From Achatina immaculata (lineage: Eukaryota > Mollusca > Gastropoda > Stylommatophora > Achatinidae), in the NCBI GenBank assembly GCA_009760885.1, contig CM019716.1:12787702-12851701 (forward strand): a stretch of DNA of 64,000 bases, read 5' to 3'. Below are positions 31,206 through 42,901 of this stretch, one piece after another; within the stretch, counting starts at the first letter, position 1; every line of letters starts with the position of its first letter. The notes under the pieces are model-generated. The model was not told the origin of the DNA and ran no database searches. It was given only the letters and a program-made list of their open reading frames with translations. Made by a program: the position numbers and the translations under genes.

Positions 31206-32420
31206 TATGGGGTATGGATACTTTCTTTAAAAACAAAACTTTGGTTTTTTTCCTCTTTACTAGTGTGTTTCTTCTTCCACTTGTTCCCCTCCCCGCCCCC
31301 TCCCCCCCCCACCTCCCACAATACTGTTATCATGTTTTCGTTTATTACTCTGCCAAGAAGATACACCGAAACGGTTTTTCATTATGACCACGAGACGGAA
31401 ATGCGCGCAGAAACATTGATTCTTAAGATTAATATCTGTCATCTTGAGATTAAGACCAATTGTTTTAAACAAAATTGAACTAGAATTCAGTATTAACAGT
31501 TTTTGTGCTAAATCCTTAACCCGTGAGGGATCAGCCGAAGAATACTGTCCTGGATTTACAAGTTGTAACAGCAACAGCCCGTTTTTAATATAACAAAAAC
31601 GTCAATCAAACTATATAATATTTATATCTATACAACCAGGCAGGAGCGCAACCAAGGAATTTCATTTGATGGTAAACTTATCACCGAGCTCTCTTGCGGA
31701 CAGAATTGTACCAAACGCAAAAAAAAATGAGTACAATATTTTCTTTGTGAAGATTAAAGCAATCTCCATTGCTGTCAGTCTATGTCCGGGAGATTGCACT
31801 TATATATTAGACGGCAAATTTTGTCATATCGCTCTTTCTTAAGTCTGCACTTGGATTAAAATATCATGCTTGGTATTCTGTTAAGTCAGCGCTGGACACG
31901 TTCAAGGGTAACATTGATTACAAGTATAAACAATAACATCGGATACTCTTAAGATAAAGCCGAGGACAATGCAAATGTTATTTAGGGGGTGGAAGATATG
32001 ATTTTGTCAGTTATATTATACCCCTATGTGTGTGGTTTACGCACAGCTGTGCAGGCTATGTCTTCTCTCAGCATGAGATTTCCTTCAATTATTTGTCGTA
32101 TTTTTTTAAACATAATATGTGAGATATTTATTTTTCGTTCTCACTTCTCTACTTTTTATTTTGCGGAATAGAAGAAGAAGATGATGGTGGTGATTATGAT
32201 GAAGTAGGTGAAGAAAAATACACAAGTTTTTTTTTAATTTGGTTACTCTATCGCACAAAGTTCTTTCTAGTTACGAACACCTCCCTGAAGGTAGCACACG
32301 TTCCTCGCAGGTTAATTTAAAAGGGATCAGCCAAGTTACCAGAGGAAAGGCACCGGTCCTGTCATTAGCTATGCTGGAGAGACCAGGTCAAGACCGTCAG
32401 AGTTTTCACAGGCCACATAA
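31206..32420. other. Unassigned sequence
   Basis: There is a C-rich run at 31291-31310 and an AAGAAGAAGATGATGGTGGT word near 32171. No gene was recognised. Confidence 0.4.
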
Positions 32421-32424
32421 GACT

Positions 32425-32572
32425 TGAGATATCACATTTACAGCAAGCTGAAGACATGTACGACTGATGAGCGCGCGTGTGGCGTTGGACATGTGGTAGC
32501 CAAGCATCTGCTAGAGGACTGCCCTTCCTGCGGGGAAAGGAAATGGCATACATGGCCCGACAACAACATATG
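32425..32572 (+). mobile_element. Jockey C-terminal tail fragment, part 1
   Basis: HIYSKLKTCTTDERACGVGH, then VVAKHLLEDCPSCGERKWHT and WPD. This is the conserved 'HxYxKLKIGxTxxCPCGxxxxTxEHLLQxCPxxxxLRxxTWP' tail of Jockey-like ORF2. It is interrupted by a Fam D insertion after WPDN. Confidence 0.8.
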
Positions 32573-32800
32573 GCGTAGCAAGACAGGCACTGACATGGAA
32601 TCCTCAAGGAAATAGAAAACGAGGAAGACCTAGACTTACCTGGAGAAGAGAAATTATGACAGTGCTCAGAGACAAGGGATGCACGTGGAAGAAAGCAGAG
32701 AACAATTCCAAGAACAGGGATGACTGGAGAGCCTTTATCCTTGGCCTATCCTCTCAAGGGAGTGAAAGGCGATGCTGATGATGATGATGATGATGATACA
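32573..32800 (+). mobile_element. Fam D LINE 3' end with (GAT)n tail, inserted in Jockey
   Basis: PQGNRKRGRPRLTWRREIMT, VLRDKGCTWKKAENNSKNRD and DWRAFILGLSSQGSERRC, then GATGATGATGATGATGAT. It is colinear with 15386-16475 once the Fam A insert there is removed. A short AACATA / TACATA pair at the junctions may be the target-site duplication. Confidence 0.85.
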
Positions 32801-32870
32801 TAGCCATCGGCAATTAGCAGTCCAGACCAGGCTGTACGACGATGTCGAAAACCTGTAGCACTTTTCAGAG
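32801..32870 (+). mobile_element. Jockey C-terminal tail fragment, part 2
   Basis: VQTRLYDDVENL matches the 'LAxKLYGxxxDLxxTxxF' segment that follows the WPD motif in Jockey elements. It is therefore the continuation of the tail cut at 32572. Confidence 0.55.
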
Positions 32871-32879
32871 CATAAAGGA

Positions 32880-33640
32880 AGACTCAAATAGTGTATATTT
32901 TAAAGAATAACATTAGAAAGCCTCACATAGTGTATATTTTAAAGAATAACATTAGAAAGCCTCACATAGTGTATATTTTAAAGAATTACATTAGGAAGCC
33001 TCACATAGTGTATATTTTAAAGAATAACATTAGGAAGCCTCACATAGTGTATATTTTAAAGAATTACATTAGGAAGCCTCACATAGTGTATATTTTAAAG
33101 AATAACATTAGAAAGCCTCACATAGTGTATATTTTAAAGAATAACATTAGGAAGCCTCACATAGTGTATATTTTAAAGAATAACATTAGAAAGCCTCACA
33201 TAGTATATATTTTAAAGAATTACATTAGGAAGCCTCACATAGTGTATATTTTAAAGAATTACATTAGGAAGCCTCACATACTATATATTTTAAAGAATAC
33301 CATTAGGAAGCCTCACATAGTGTATATTTTAAAGAATAACATTAGGAAGCCTCACATAGTGTATATTTTAAAGAATAACATTAGGAAGCCTCACATAATG
33401 TATATTTTAAAGAATAATATTAGGAAGCCTCACATAGTGTATATTTTAAAGAATAATATTAGGAAGCCTCACATAGTGTATATTTTAAAGAATAATATTA
33501 GGAAGCCTCAGATAGTGTATATTTTAAAAAATACCATTAGGAAGCCTTAAATAGGATATATTTTAAAGAATAACATTAGGAAGCCTTAAATAGGATATAT
33601 TTTAAAGAATAATATTAAGAAGACTGAAATAGTGTTCTTT
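32880..33640. repeat. 39-bp minisatellite, about 19 units, open in one frame
   Basis: The unit is CATAGTGTATATTTTAAAGA plus ATAACATTAGGAAGCCTCA. Because 39 is divisible by three and the unit lacks a stop, one frame stays open for 219 codons as repeats of VYILKNNIRKPHI. Variants (GAATTACATTAG, AGAAAGCC) alternate in blocks, which shows multi-unit duplication. It is not considered a gene. Confidence 0.93.
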
Positions 33641-34070
33641 GAGTACGCTGGAAGAAGAAGATTGTTTATGATTTTACTCTCCTCTTGCATCTCCTCCACG
33701 CTGGCGTGACAAATGAGCTAACATGACCTTTACCTTTCTCAGCGGATCTAAGCTTCAAACATTTGAGCATTATCCACCAGTTTTGGAACTTTCTCCATGT
33801 TTTATCCAGTTATACAGGTCCAGAGCGATCTGTTCCCGGGAGCACGATGTAGTCTTGCTCAAGTGCGGCTTGCAGACATGATGACTGTAATGATCTTGCC
33901 TCTCAGAGGAACATGTTAGCATTTACTTCACTGAAAGATTTTTTTGTTTCCCTGTGTTTAAAAAGAAAACACGTAAGTATGATTTAGATGAGTGTACTTT
34001 TAACAGCGTTGAAGAAAATCTATGTCTCGTAGCTTTTGCAGGGCCGTAGGAAAGTGAAGTGCGTCTTCAT
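33641..34070. other. Unassigned sequence
   Basis: No gene or repeat was recognised. Confidence 0.4.
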
Positions 34071-34074
34071 GTTT

Positions 34075-34292
34075 CTAGGCTACTACGGCATTTGAGGTAC
34101 GGATGCCAGCACCTGTCCTCGCTGCCTGTCTTTCCCCTAAAAAAAACCTCGGGTACCCATTTTTTGAGGTTGGGTTGACCCCGGTGTCGGTGGATCCGAA
34201 AAAAATACGCCCGAGTGTAAAATCGAACCAGAGACCTTCTGATTGGCAGGTGGGTGCACCAGACACTACACCAACGCTGCACACAAAGTTAA
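34075..34292 (-). mobile_element. tRNA-headed SINE
   Basis: The minus strand reads GCAGCGTTGGTGTAGTGTCT (A-box-like), then GGTCTCTGGTTCGATTTTAC (B box). The body continues CGACACCGGGGTCAACCCAA, ATGGGTACCCGAGG and AGACAGGCAGCGAGGACAGG. The last words parallel the core of the 13795 copy (GGTACC / GGCAGCCAGG), which suggests a shared but diverged core. Confidence 0.75.
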
Positions 34293-35015
34293 CGAGTGTA
34301 ATATTGTTGCTGGGCATATTTTTTTTGTAAAACTGAGGATGAGTATGGCTGCAATGCTTTTCAAAGTTAAAATATGCCACGAGCGTAATTTCGCCCGGCC
34401 CGGACTAGTTTAGAAAATTGTAACAGTGAACATGTTTCCCTGACTGACACATGTCATTAGTCGAGATGTTGGAAAAAAAAACATCTTTTTTAATCAGATT
34501 ACCGAACGTTCACAACTACGGCTTTGATCTAGGTACGCTAGTCCATATCTGGGGATATAATGGTGACTGTTCGAAGTAGGGCGCTTGAGCAGTGGCAAGA
34601 TAGGCAGCTGGGAAGTCTTACACCGGGCAGCTGTTGATAAGAGCGTCAACGAAAGTTGCGAATTTGAACATAAGAAGGAAGGGAACCTCTCTCATCCAAA
34701 CCGTCAGCTTTGTATGGTCACGCTGAGTTCAGTTCATTGTGTTGTTGCTTCTGATTTTGCAGTCATTATTTCCAAGCAATGACCTAAACCTACCACCTGT
34801 TTTGTCTGTTGGGTTGAGTGTTAGACAAACGCTTTCTAATTTGCAGTCTGTGCTATTGGCTGCCTTTAAAATCACACAATGTGCCCACAGAAAGAGTGAA
34901 ATGGAGACAGCGGATGTATTCATAACAATATCAATGAAAACTTAAAACAATAAAAGTAAAGCAAATTATATAAATAAGATTCGTAAAGAATTCTTCTAAG
35001 AGAATTATATATATA

Positions 35016-35057
<42 letters not shown>

Positions 35058-35650
35058 CATAATTGTTATTGTATAAATCAGCCATAGAAATATTATATGG
35101 CATAACGAAAACTGTGCCAAGGGAACGTGCAAGGGCCCCTAAACAATGAATTTTTGAGGACCAGTTCTAGATAGAAAAATCACAGGTGTCAATAAGATCA
35201 GAAATACAACTGTGGAATTGTTCAGTCAACCCTGAACAACAGATGGAAGCCAGAATTAAATGAAGGGCAACAAAATTACAGCCCCCTTCACCCTCATCAG
35301 AACTTGACGAAAAAAAAATGACAAGTACACGGTCGGTCGTTCTCAAGAAAATGTAAGCCTTTAATCTCAGTCTTAATTTTTACATTTAAAAAACAGGACA
35401 AATTAGGTCTACGACTTGGGCAAAGGAAGGCAGTACTTGCTGCATCTCGTTTTGAATTGAAATTTCAAGGCTAGAAGAAGAATAAGAAGAAGAAGAAGAA
35501 AGATAAAAGAAAACTGCGTATAAAAAGTGATAAGTGACCCAGGAACAAAGAACTACCTCATCACACAGATTAGATGCAGAGAAAAAGGGCAGGGGAAGGA
35601 CTGAGGATCCAGTGCCCAAGCTGAACGTGACAAATGCCAACACCCAGTGG
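34293..35650. other. Unassigned sequence with an (AT)n run
   Basis: An (AT)n tract spans about 35007-35055, with one TT/AA break near 35021. The remainder is unique, and no gene was recognised. A short GAAGAAGAAG word lies at 35476-35500. Confidence 0.45.
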
Positions 35651-35654
35651 CCCA

Positions 35655-35708
35655 CTACTTACGTCAGAGTTAGCGAACCATAACTGACCAAGACCCTATT
35701 CAGCGTGG
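35655..35708 (+). mobile_element. AAG repeat, copy 4 (5' fragment)
   Basis: CTTACGTCAGAGTTAGCGAA then CCATAACTGACCAAGACCCT matches the 5' end of the AAG repeat and stops there. Confidence 0.65.
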
Positions 35709-37204
35709 CACCCCTTAGCGAAAAAGGGATCTAAATGTTACGGCAAACCCGTAATTGTCGAAGTCTGAAGTGTTTGACCGAAAAGCGCAGATATAGCAGC
35801 CACGCCGCGAAAAACGTGACGAAAAGCATAACAACGAACGCAGAAAAAGAAAGTGCAGAGAAAATGTTACAGCCTGTGAATTGTTTATGATGACTGGAGT
35901 CAATGTATTCGTCCTTCATACGATTTTTTCAACACTTTTATTTTGTTGAATAATTTGAAACAAAGAGATACATGCAGCGCCCGTGCCTGCGTGATGTTCT
36001 CCTAACACCCCCCCCCCCCCATCTTAGAGACTTTTCTCCGCCCCTGGCAACGACTGATGCCCTTGTCAATAAATCGCAAGTCAACTGGCAATAACTCCGG
36101 CATAACTCGGTTGTCCGCGCCCGGATCCCTGTCGGGTGTCGATCTCACGACGACTCTGTCGAGCTGGGAGATTTGTCAATACTAACATGACACTTAATAT
36201 GAGCCAAGCGATTCTCTATGATATGACAGAAGTTTGTGCCAGAATGTTCTACGTGCGGCTGTTACACATGTTTGTATTTTCCACTCCAAGCCTAGGACTG
36301 TTAAATAACAAATTGTTATAAATTCGTTACTTCGTTGCTTATTAAATAACATTGCAACACGGACATTGCTTTTGTTATTGCGGACAATTACGCTAATGTA
36401 AAACATTGGTGTGATCATCTATGACAGACGTTCAGTCACACTGGATAGCTATCACACACAGCTGATATCCACTGTTTCGCAACTGTCTTTAAGTTATAAA
36501 TTGGTTCAAATGTTTAGAAGAAGTAGAAGACGAGGAAAGATTTTATATTTAAAAAGTCTGTGTTTTATAGCAAAATTAAAGAGAGAAACTAATTTAGTTG
36601 AAAATATGGACTCTTGTTTTCATTAATACATTTTGAGCACATTTACGTGCAAGTGGAATGGATGCTTTCTAGAAGTGACGTTTAATGCCAAATTTGTAAT
36701 GAAAGAATTCACACTATACGTGATGTGGTAAACCAAAAATTGAAATTAAATCTGATTGGATTGGCCAAGTGAATGTAAATACAGAAGTCAATCACACATC
36801 TTGTGTGTGCTGCCATAGTTTTTCTTTCATTCTTCTGTTGTTCAAGCCGTGAAGAACTGCAGGAAATCTTGAAATCCAGGGTTCTGGACGAGTCATGGTA
36901 TGCTGACATGGTGTACTTCTGGAAGATTCCATAATCTTCTTCTTTAAATTTTCCATTTATGTTCCTATTTTACGCTATTTTGTTTGCTACTTTGGGTGCC
37001 CTAGTGTACAATGGTTTGGTTGCACTTCATTATACCAGAAGCTCTAATGGTCTAGATTCTTTTCTGTTTTATGCCTACTTTTGTGCTCATGACATTAGAT
37101 GTGCAAGTATGTATTTAAGAGCTCATGAGTTTCAAGTACAGTTATATCTACCATATTATTCGTATTTTTCTCTTCTGATCTTAAGTAGGGTCTCAATTTC
37201 ATAA
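35709..37204. other. Unassigned sequence
   Basis: There is a C run at 36009-36021. The rest is AT-rich unique DNA with short frames only, and no gene was recognised. Confidence 0.4.
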
Positions 37205-37227
37205 TCACTTCACCACCACCCAGACAC

Positions 37228-37560
37228 ACACACTTTCTTCTTCTTCTTCTCTTCTTCTTCTTCTTCTTCTCTTCTTCTTCTTCTTCTTCTGCAAATTAGT
37301 GTTCTTTGCAGCCGATGGTATGAAGGTGTTGAGGCACAACATCTTATCGGCGTGGGAGCGGGAAAAGCGGGTATTTTTTCAGTCCCGGAGTACAGCTAAA
37401 AATCAAGGGTGCGCAATCCTTGTTTAGCAGACTCCACCACCATGGGGACTATGGCGATTCCTGATTTTTTTTAAATCTAGGCCAGGCTGGGCCTGTTACT
37501 AGGGGTACTAACGAAGAAGTGGGACAGCTCTTGGTCAGCTATGGTTCGCTAACCCTGACC
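37228..37560 (-). mobile_element. AAG repeat, copy 5
   Basis: On the plus strand it starts with (TTC)n (37231-37290, the inverted tail). It then reads GCAGCCGATGGTATGAAGGT, GTTGAGGCACAACATCTTAT, TTAGCAGACTCCACCACCAT, GGGACAGCTCTTGGTCAGCT and ATGGTTCGCTAACCCTGAC. It is the least diverged copy and serves as a reference for the family. The inferred 5' end passes straight into a tandem array. Confidence 0.85.
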
Positions 37561-37935
37561 TTAGCATGTTAGCTGTGGGTCACTAACCCTGACGCTAGCA
37601 TGTCAGCTATGGTTCATCAACCCTGACTCCATAGCATGTCAGCTATAGTTCATCAACCCTGACGATAGCATGTCAGCTATTGTTCGCTAACACTTACGCT
37701 AGCATGTCAGCTATGGTTCATCAACCCTGACTCTATAGCATGTCAGCTATGGTTCATCAACCCTGACTCTATAGCATGTCAGCTATGGTTCATCAACCCT
37801 GACTCTATAGCATGTAAGCTACGGTTCATCAACCCTGATGCTAGCATGTCAGTTGTGAGTTGCTAACTCTGGCGCTAATATGTCAGCTATGATTCTTAAA
37901 CCCTGACGCTAGCGTGTCAGCTGTGGGTCGCTGAT
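37540..37935. repeat. 33-36-bp tandem array from the AAG repeat 5' end
   Basis: About 11 units of CATGTCAGCTATGGTTCATC plus AACCCTGACTCTATAG. The unit equals the 5'-terminal segment of the AAG repeat, so the array is an expansion of the element's own end. Confidence 0.9.
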
Positions 37936-38224
37936 TGCCAAATCGGCAGCGGTTTCCGGCATGTAAAGACGACTTAAATGAGGTAGACAGATAAGACCAC
38001 GCATACCTCTATACCTTCGTCCTCTAGCTTTCACACAGCTCCTTAGCCTAGAGTCCCTACAAAAGTCCACCAAAAACCCTCTCGCGATAAAACTCAGTCA
38101 CATGACCAAACGACCATCATTTAACATCGTCACTTGCTTAAACCTTTCTTTTTTCTACAAACAGAACACAACGAAGTTTTCGCATAGTGAACTAATAGAA
38201 CATATTGTTGTATGGTTAAACCTT

Positions 38225-38375
38225 GGGGTAAAAAAAATCATAGGCAAAGCACTTTTAGACGTGAAAAAAAAGAAAAAGACAAGAGAATTACCTGGTACTT
38301 GAATCATTTACTTCGACGAGCAACCGTCTAGCCAGGACTGAACAGCGCATTAATAAACTTTGCTATCTCGCACCT
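38225..38375 (-). mobile_element. tRNA-headed SINE
   Basis: The minus strand reads TCCTGGCTAGACGGTTGCTC, GATTCAAGTACCAGGTAATT and CTCTTGTCTTTTTC, then ACGTCTAAAAGTGCTTTGCC. It is the same family as 23820 and 16500, but the B box has decayed (GATTCAAGTACC). Confidence 0.75.
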
Positions 38376-40079
38376 TCACTTTGTTTGATAGCGAAACCAT
38401 CAATGCCTGTCCTGACCGAAAACAGTGACACCCGTAAAGGGAACGAGGACGCTACACAGAAACTCCGTCGCCTGGATGCAGTTTCCCAAAGATACCAAAG
38501 TTTTGAGACAGAAACATACAAAACATGGGCTCCTGAAAATGCTATCGTCTTAGCCTCAGATTCAATGCCTTCGCATTGTTAATGTTGTCCGGTACGCCTT
38601 AGACATTTGCAGGAGATCATGTGTGTACGTTTGAGTCTCAAAAATTTGGTACATGCGGGAGACTGGATCTAAGCGACGGAATTCCTCGCTGAAACATGTG
38701 CTGTAACAAGGCCTGAACAGACATGATGTACCTAGTAACCCATATATTGCTACATATCTTTAACCTTCGGTATTAAACACACTGTGAACATTATTCACAA
38801 TGACAAAATTCGACTCTGTTCCAGTAGCAAGATCTTTCGACTCCAGTTAGTGAAGAAGAGGTAGACAGAGGTGTATGGATCATTAAAATTAAAATGGTAA
38901 GTGCATTATAGCCCAGTAATGATTATATTACTGGCTAAGCAGTTTCTAGCACTATAGATTCCTGGATTCTGTTCCTAGTCCCTGTTCCAGTCTCTTATTA
39001 TTTTTGTTCTCTTATGCTAAAAGTAGTTGTCATTATTCTACGCTAATTCTATCTTTTCTGTTCCCTTACAGCACAAAAAATAAATAAATAAATAAATAAA
39101 AAGAGAAATATGAAGGAAAATGGAGAAAAGGTAACAGTAGATAACAATAAGAATACACAGAACTAGAAAACAACAACAGTATAATATTTAGCCCTTGATT
39201 CCTTCATCGAGGACAGCAAAGAAAACAATGCAAGGCACATACGCTAAAAGTTTGCATTCTTTCTATAACTTCTTATACCGTTATACACAACATCAATGAC
39301 GCCTCAAACTGTTAAAAACACTGCAGGATATTTTGTTAGATGAAGCAGATCACGTCAGATAGCTCCGTCTAGCTTCAACCTATGCTCAGGAGACATGAAA
39401 CAGAAAATGAGTTATGAGACTCAGCCCAATGTAAATACAGATGTTTGCGAAACAGAGGGATCAGGCTGGGAATTTGTTGACAAACATAACCGCGCTCATA
39501 TTAGTCTTGACCAGTTATTTGAGCACACTTGTCGCCACGACAGCCGCACCCCCCGGGGAGTTATTTCATTTTGGGGACTGCAAATAACAAATTTATTAAG
39601 TCTATTGTGCGTCTGTGTGTGTGTGTGCTAGTCAATGAACTACTTGAGATAATGTTTTGTAACTACCTTGATGAATGTTAATGAATGTTTGGAAACAGGA
39701 TATTAATGAATGTTTGGAAACAAGATATCTCACGTATAGAGACGTACTTTGATTAAGGATACAGTTAAACCTGAATACCCCAGAAAATGTAAAATACACA
39801 GAGAGGAATGTCTCGTATCATAACATCAGTAAAAGTAGTCATAAAAAAAGACATTTATCATGTTATTGTATAGTTTATATGGTGTTAGTGTCTATATTTT
39901 CCTTGACCTGTTCTGTTCACTAAATTATGATATGATATTAGTGTCAGTAAGTTCCTGGATCTGTTCCACACACTGGGCCACACAGATGGTATAATTTTAG
40001 AGCCAATATTTTCCTTGACCTGTTGACATGTTAGGTAACGGCTTTAACGAAGAGGTCATGAAGGCTTCTGGCTGGTGGG
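38376..40079. other. Unassigned sequence
   Basis: A frame at 38385-38582 (LRRLDAVSQRYQSFETETYK) has ordinary composition but is not recognised. ATATTTTCCTTGACCTGTT occurs at about 39894 and 40008, echoing the SINE core word TTTCCTTGACCTG. An (AATA)n run lies at 39078-39101. Confidence 0.4.
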
Positions 40080-40249
40080 TTGGTCATTTCTGATCAGGCC
40101 AAGGAAAGATCAGAAGGAAGTTTGGTAGAACTCCTGGTCACTCTACGAATGGACAGCCCGGAGGACTGCCGTAAACGAAACCACGTGAATTTTGAAGCAG
40201 TATTCCTGTTTAATTCAAACCTCTCTCTCAAGGACATTCTGGAAGAGGC

Positions 40250-40600
40250 ACAAGAAAAAAGGAAAATTATAAGTCAGAAAAGGATAATCCAATTTTGTGA
40301 GGCAAGTGTGAAAGCGAGGCGGGACACAGCACCTGATGGCATCAGGGAAGATCGAAGAGACAGGGGTAGACAGAGAGAAAACGTGTCTGATGGCATCAGG
40401 GAAGATCGAAGCCAGAAGAGACAGAGGTAGACAGAGAGAAAACATGTCTGATGGCATCAAGGAAGATCGAAGACAGAAGAGACAGAGATAGACAGAGAGA
40501 AAACATGTCTGATGGCATCAGGGAAGATCGAAGCTAGAAGAGACAGAGGTAGACAAAGAGAAAACATATCTGATGGCATCCTTACACTGGAAAATCTCAA
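40250..40600 (+). repeat. 61-bp minisatellite derived from a Fam E-like LINE
   Basis: Four units of GATGGCATCAGGGAAGATCG plus AAG-CAGAAGAGACAGAGGTA and GACAGAGAGAAAACATGTCT. In one frame it reads GKIEARRDRGRQRENISDGI, the 'GKIEGRRxRGRxRExxxDGL' motif of Fam E (compare 56308-56661 and 57187-57369 on the minus strand). The array is thus an amplified piece of a LINE coding region. Confidence 0.8.
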
Positions 40601-40699
40601 TAACAAGCCTGTTGAAATGCACAAGGGATCGAGGATTATAGAAGGCCATGAGCCTGTTGGCAGGGACCTTGAAACGAAAAAAGAACCCCTATCAGCCAG

Positions 40700-41600
40700 A
40701 TAGTCAACTTAGAACCATTGCACAGAGTTCAGATCAGAGTATTACTGTTTTGACTTGCAGCCATTATATAAAAGTAACTGACTAACCTAACTAACCGTTT
40801 TACTGAAAACATCCTGGAGCCCCTATTGGACCGAGTGATAAATAAACTTTTACGATCTGCAAGCTGATGTCTCATATAATACACACATCACAACAAGGAG
40901 AGGATTAATAGAAAGATAATATTCAGCATGAAAAAAAAGTAAAACTCAAATCTCTTCCTATAAAAATTTCGCAATAAGAAACCCCCATAGCATCCAGAGG
41001 TAGGGGTTTGAAAACCTAAGTTTCGAAATTTAAACAATTTAATCTGACACAGTCTCCCAGTTCTGTCTTAAATGTGTAACAAAAATATAGAAAGTTAACC
41101 TTCAGAAACAGTAACCTATTCCCTGTTACAAGAATCGAACTGGTTATTGATGTTTAACCGTATTAAACTTGAGTTATATTATAATGGAAAATCGAATTTT
41201 TTTTTTGTTTCCAGTTTGACTTTTATAGAATTGTCTAGGTCTCATGAGAGAGCACAATGCCGCGTATATCGCGTTCATGTCAGCAGAGACACTACAGCAG
41301 ACATTGCTAGCCAGGCAAGGCACTGCTAGTCGGTCTTATGACAATTTGATTCCTACGTTGGCCATATGAAGGCGTGGAGAGATTTGGCTGCCGGCTAATG
41401 GATCTCTAATCACCATCGCAGACGACCACGGCCCAAGGGGAGTAACCTAAGTCGCTAGTCAACAGAAGTGACGAAATCTATTAGCAATTCATCATCGCTG
41501 ACCCAATCCTCTCCAGCCTTCTACCGGGGCTCCCTTGAGGAGCTTGGAGTGAGGCGAGTTCTATTAACAGCCAGAAAAAAAAAATTGAGTATGTTGGAAA
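40700..41600. other. Unassigned sequence
   Basis: No gene or repeat was recognised. Confidence 0.4.
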
Positions 41601-41609
41601 ATGAATGTG

Positions 41610-41860
41610 TAGTACAGTACAGTACAGTAAAGTACCGTACAGTACACTACAGTACAATACAGTACGGTACAGTGCACTACACCTCATTGCACTACACTAC
41701 TCTACACTACAGTAAGGCATAGTATAGTATAGCACAATATATCGCAACATAGCATAGTACAGTAGAGTACCGTACAGTATAGTATAGCAAAGCATAGCAT
41801 AGCACTGTAGAGTACCGCACAGCACAGTAAAGCATATCACAGTAAAGCACAACATGCCGA
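41610..41860. repeat. Degenerate pentanucleotide array (CAGTA/ATAGC)
   Basis: AGTACAGTACAGTACAGTA grades into AGTATAGTATAGC and ATAGCATAGC with many point changes. Coding frames over it are artefacts. Confidence 0.85.
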
Positions 41861-41969
41861 GTCTATTGTACGGTATAGATTAGAGCAGTTTTCTTTAGTG
41901 TAATATACACAGCATAGTTCCTGATGTTGTTTTTAACTATCTTGACACGCAGCACTATCGATAATTTAC

Positions 41970-42225
41970 AGTACTCATTGCCAAACTTTTCTTGACAGCG
42001 ACCCCCCACACCAGCAACAGCATGTGGCTCGGGACCCACAAAAGGATAACATATTCAAATGCGGCAACAACAACAAAAAATTAACCAATACTGTTTCATT
42101 ACCTACGGAATTATGCAAATTTAAATAACATTTTTTCATTATATTTTCACGCGATCTTACCCCAAACCACCTCCCCCCCCCCACCCAAAACCCTAATTTT
42201 AGTCGCAACCTAAAGTATGGAACAC
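41970..42225. mobile_element. Possible hAT-like non-autonomous element
   Basis: The left end reads CAGTACTCATTGCCAAACTT then CTTGACAGCGACCCCC. The right end has GTCGCAACCTAAAGTATGG. Such 'CAGT...ttt...gCGACCCC / GTCGCaACC...' ends are typical of hAT MITEs. The terminal repeats are poor and no 8-bp TSD was confirmed. Confidence 0.3.
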
Positions 42226-42759
42226 AAATCAGCAAGATCCTTAATCGATTCTGTTGCAGTAAAGTTAAGAAGCACACTCCAAAAAAAATTAATTAATAAA
42301 TAAATAAGAAAGTAGAGAAAAGTTAACATTTGTTTTCTGCTAGTTACAACTATAGATCTACAGATTTATAGTATTTGCTGGGCTGTTAACATTTTGGACA
42401 AGAACAAAAGAGTACGCGGTAGGGTAAGATCGATAAAAACAGTTGTGACTACAATACCGGATCGATCATCGCACGGAAAACTAGAATGTGACACTCCCAG
42501 TAGACTTTGGAATAGAGTCTGTCAGTAAATAAGAAACAAAGAAGAAAAAAAATGGCAATCACATTACATAGCAATGACTTTCTTAAAGTTCTGAAATGAC
42601 ATATCCTTTTTTTTCTTTCTTTCTTTCTTGATCGGGTTTTGTTCTTAACTAACTGTCAATCTTTTCACTCACAAGGCTATTCTGTCCACGCAGAAAATTA
42701 TTAGCTTGAAGTCTCCAGCATTTCCAGTCTCTTGTTCAGTCTTGTCTTGCCTTCTATCT

Positions 42760-42901
42760 ACACGAAGCTGCGCCCTTTGCAGGCGATGCTGTGAAAGTGT
42801 TTAGCCACACAACATCGTGTCGCATTGGGAGCGGAGTCATGCCAGCTATATTTTCAATCAGTCGGTGGAGCTAAAAAGCAGGTGATGTGGAATACTTCTT
42901 T
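42760..42901 (-). mobile_element. AAG repeat, copy 6, part 1
   Basis: On the plus strand it reads GCAGGCGATGCTGTGAAAGT, GTTTAGCCACACAACATCGT and GATGTGGAATACTTCTTT. It is interrupted by a Fam A element at 42902 and resumes with TTCTTTAGCAGACTCC at 43355. Confidence 0.85.

Noticed and set aside
32891..33550. 219-codon repeat protein (VYILKNNIRKPHI)n
   Set aside because: Produced by a 39-bp minisatellite. No signal peptide, domain or flanking coding sequence, and a decayed sister array exists at 28855.
36001..36180. A SINE or tRNA-like head near GGTTGTCCGCGCCCGGATCC
   Set aside because: A- and B-box-like words are weak and no second copy was found in the window.
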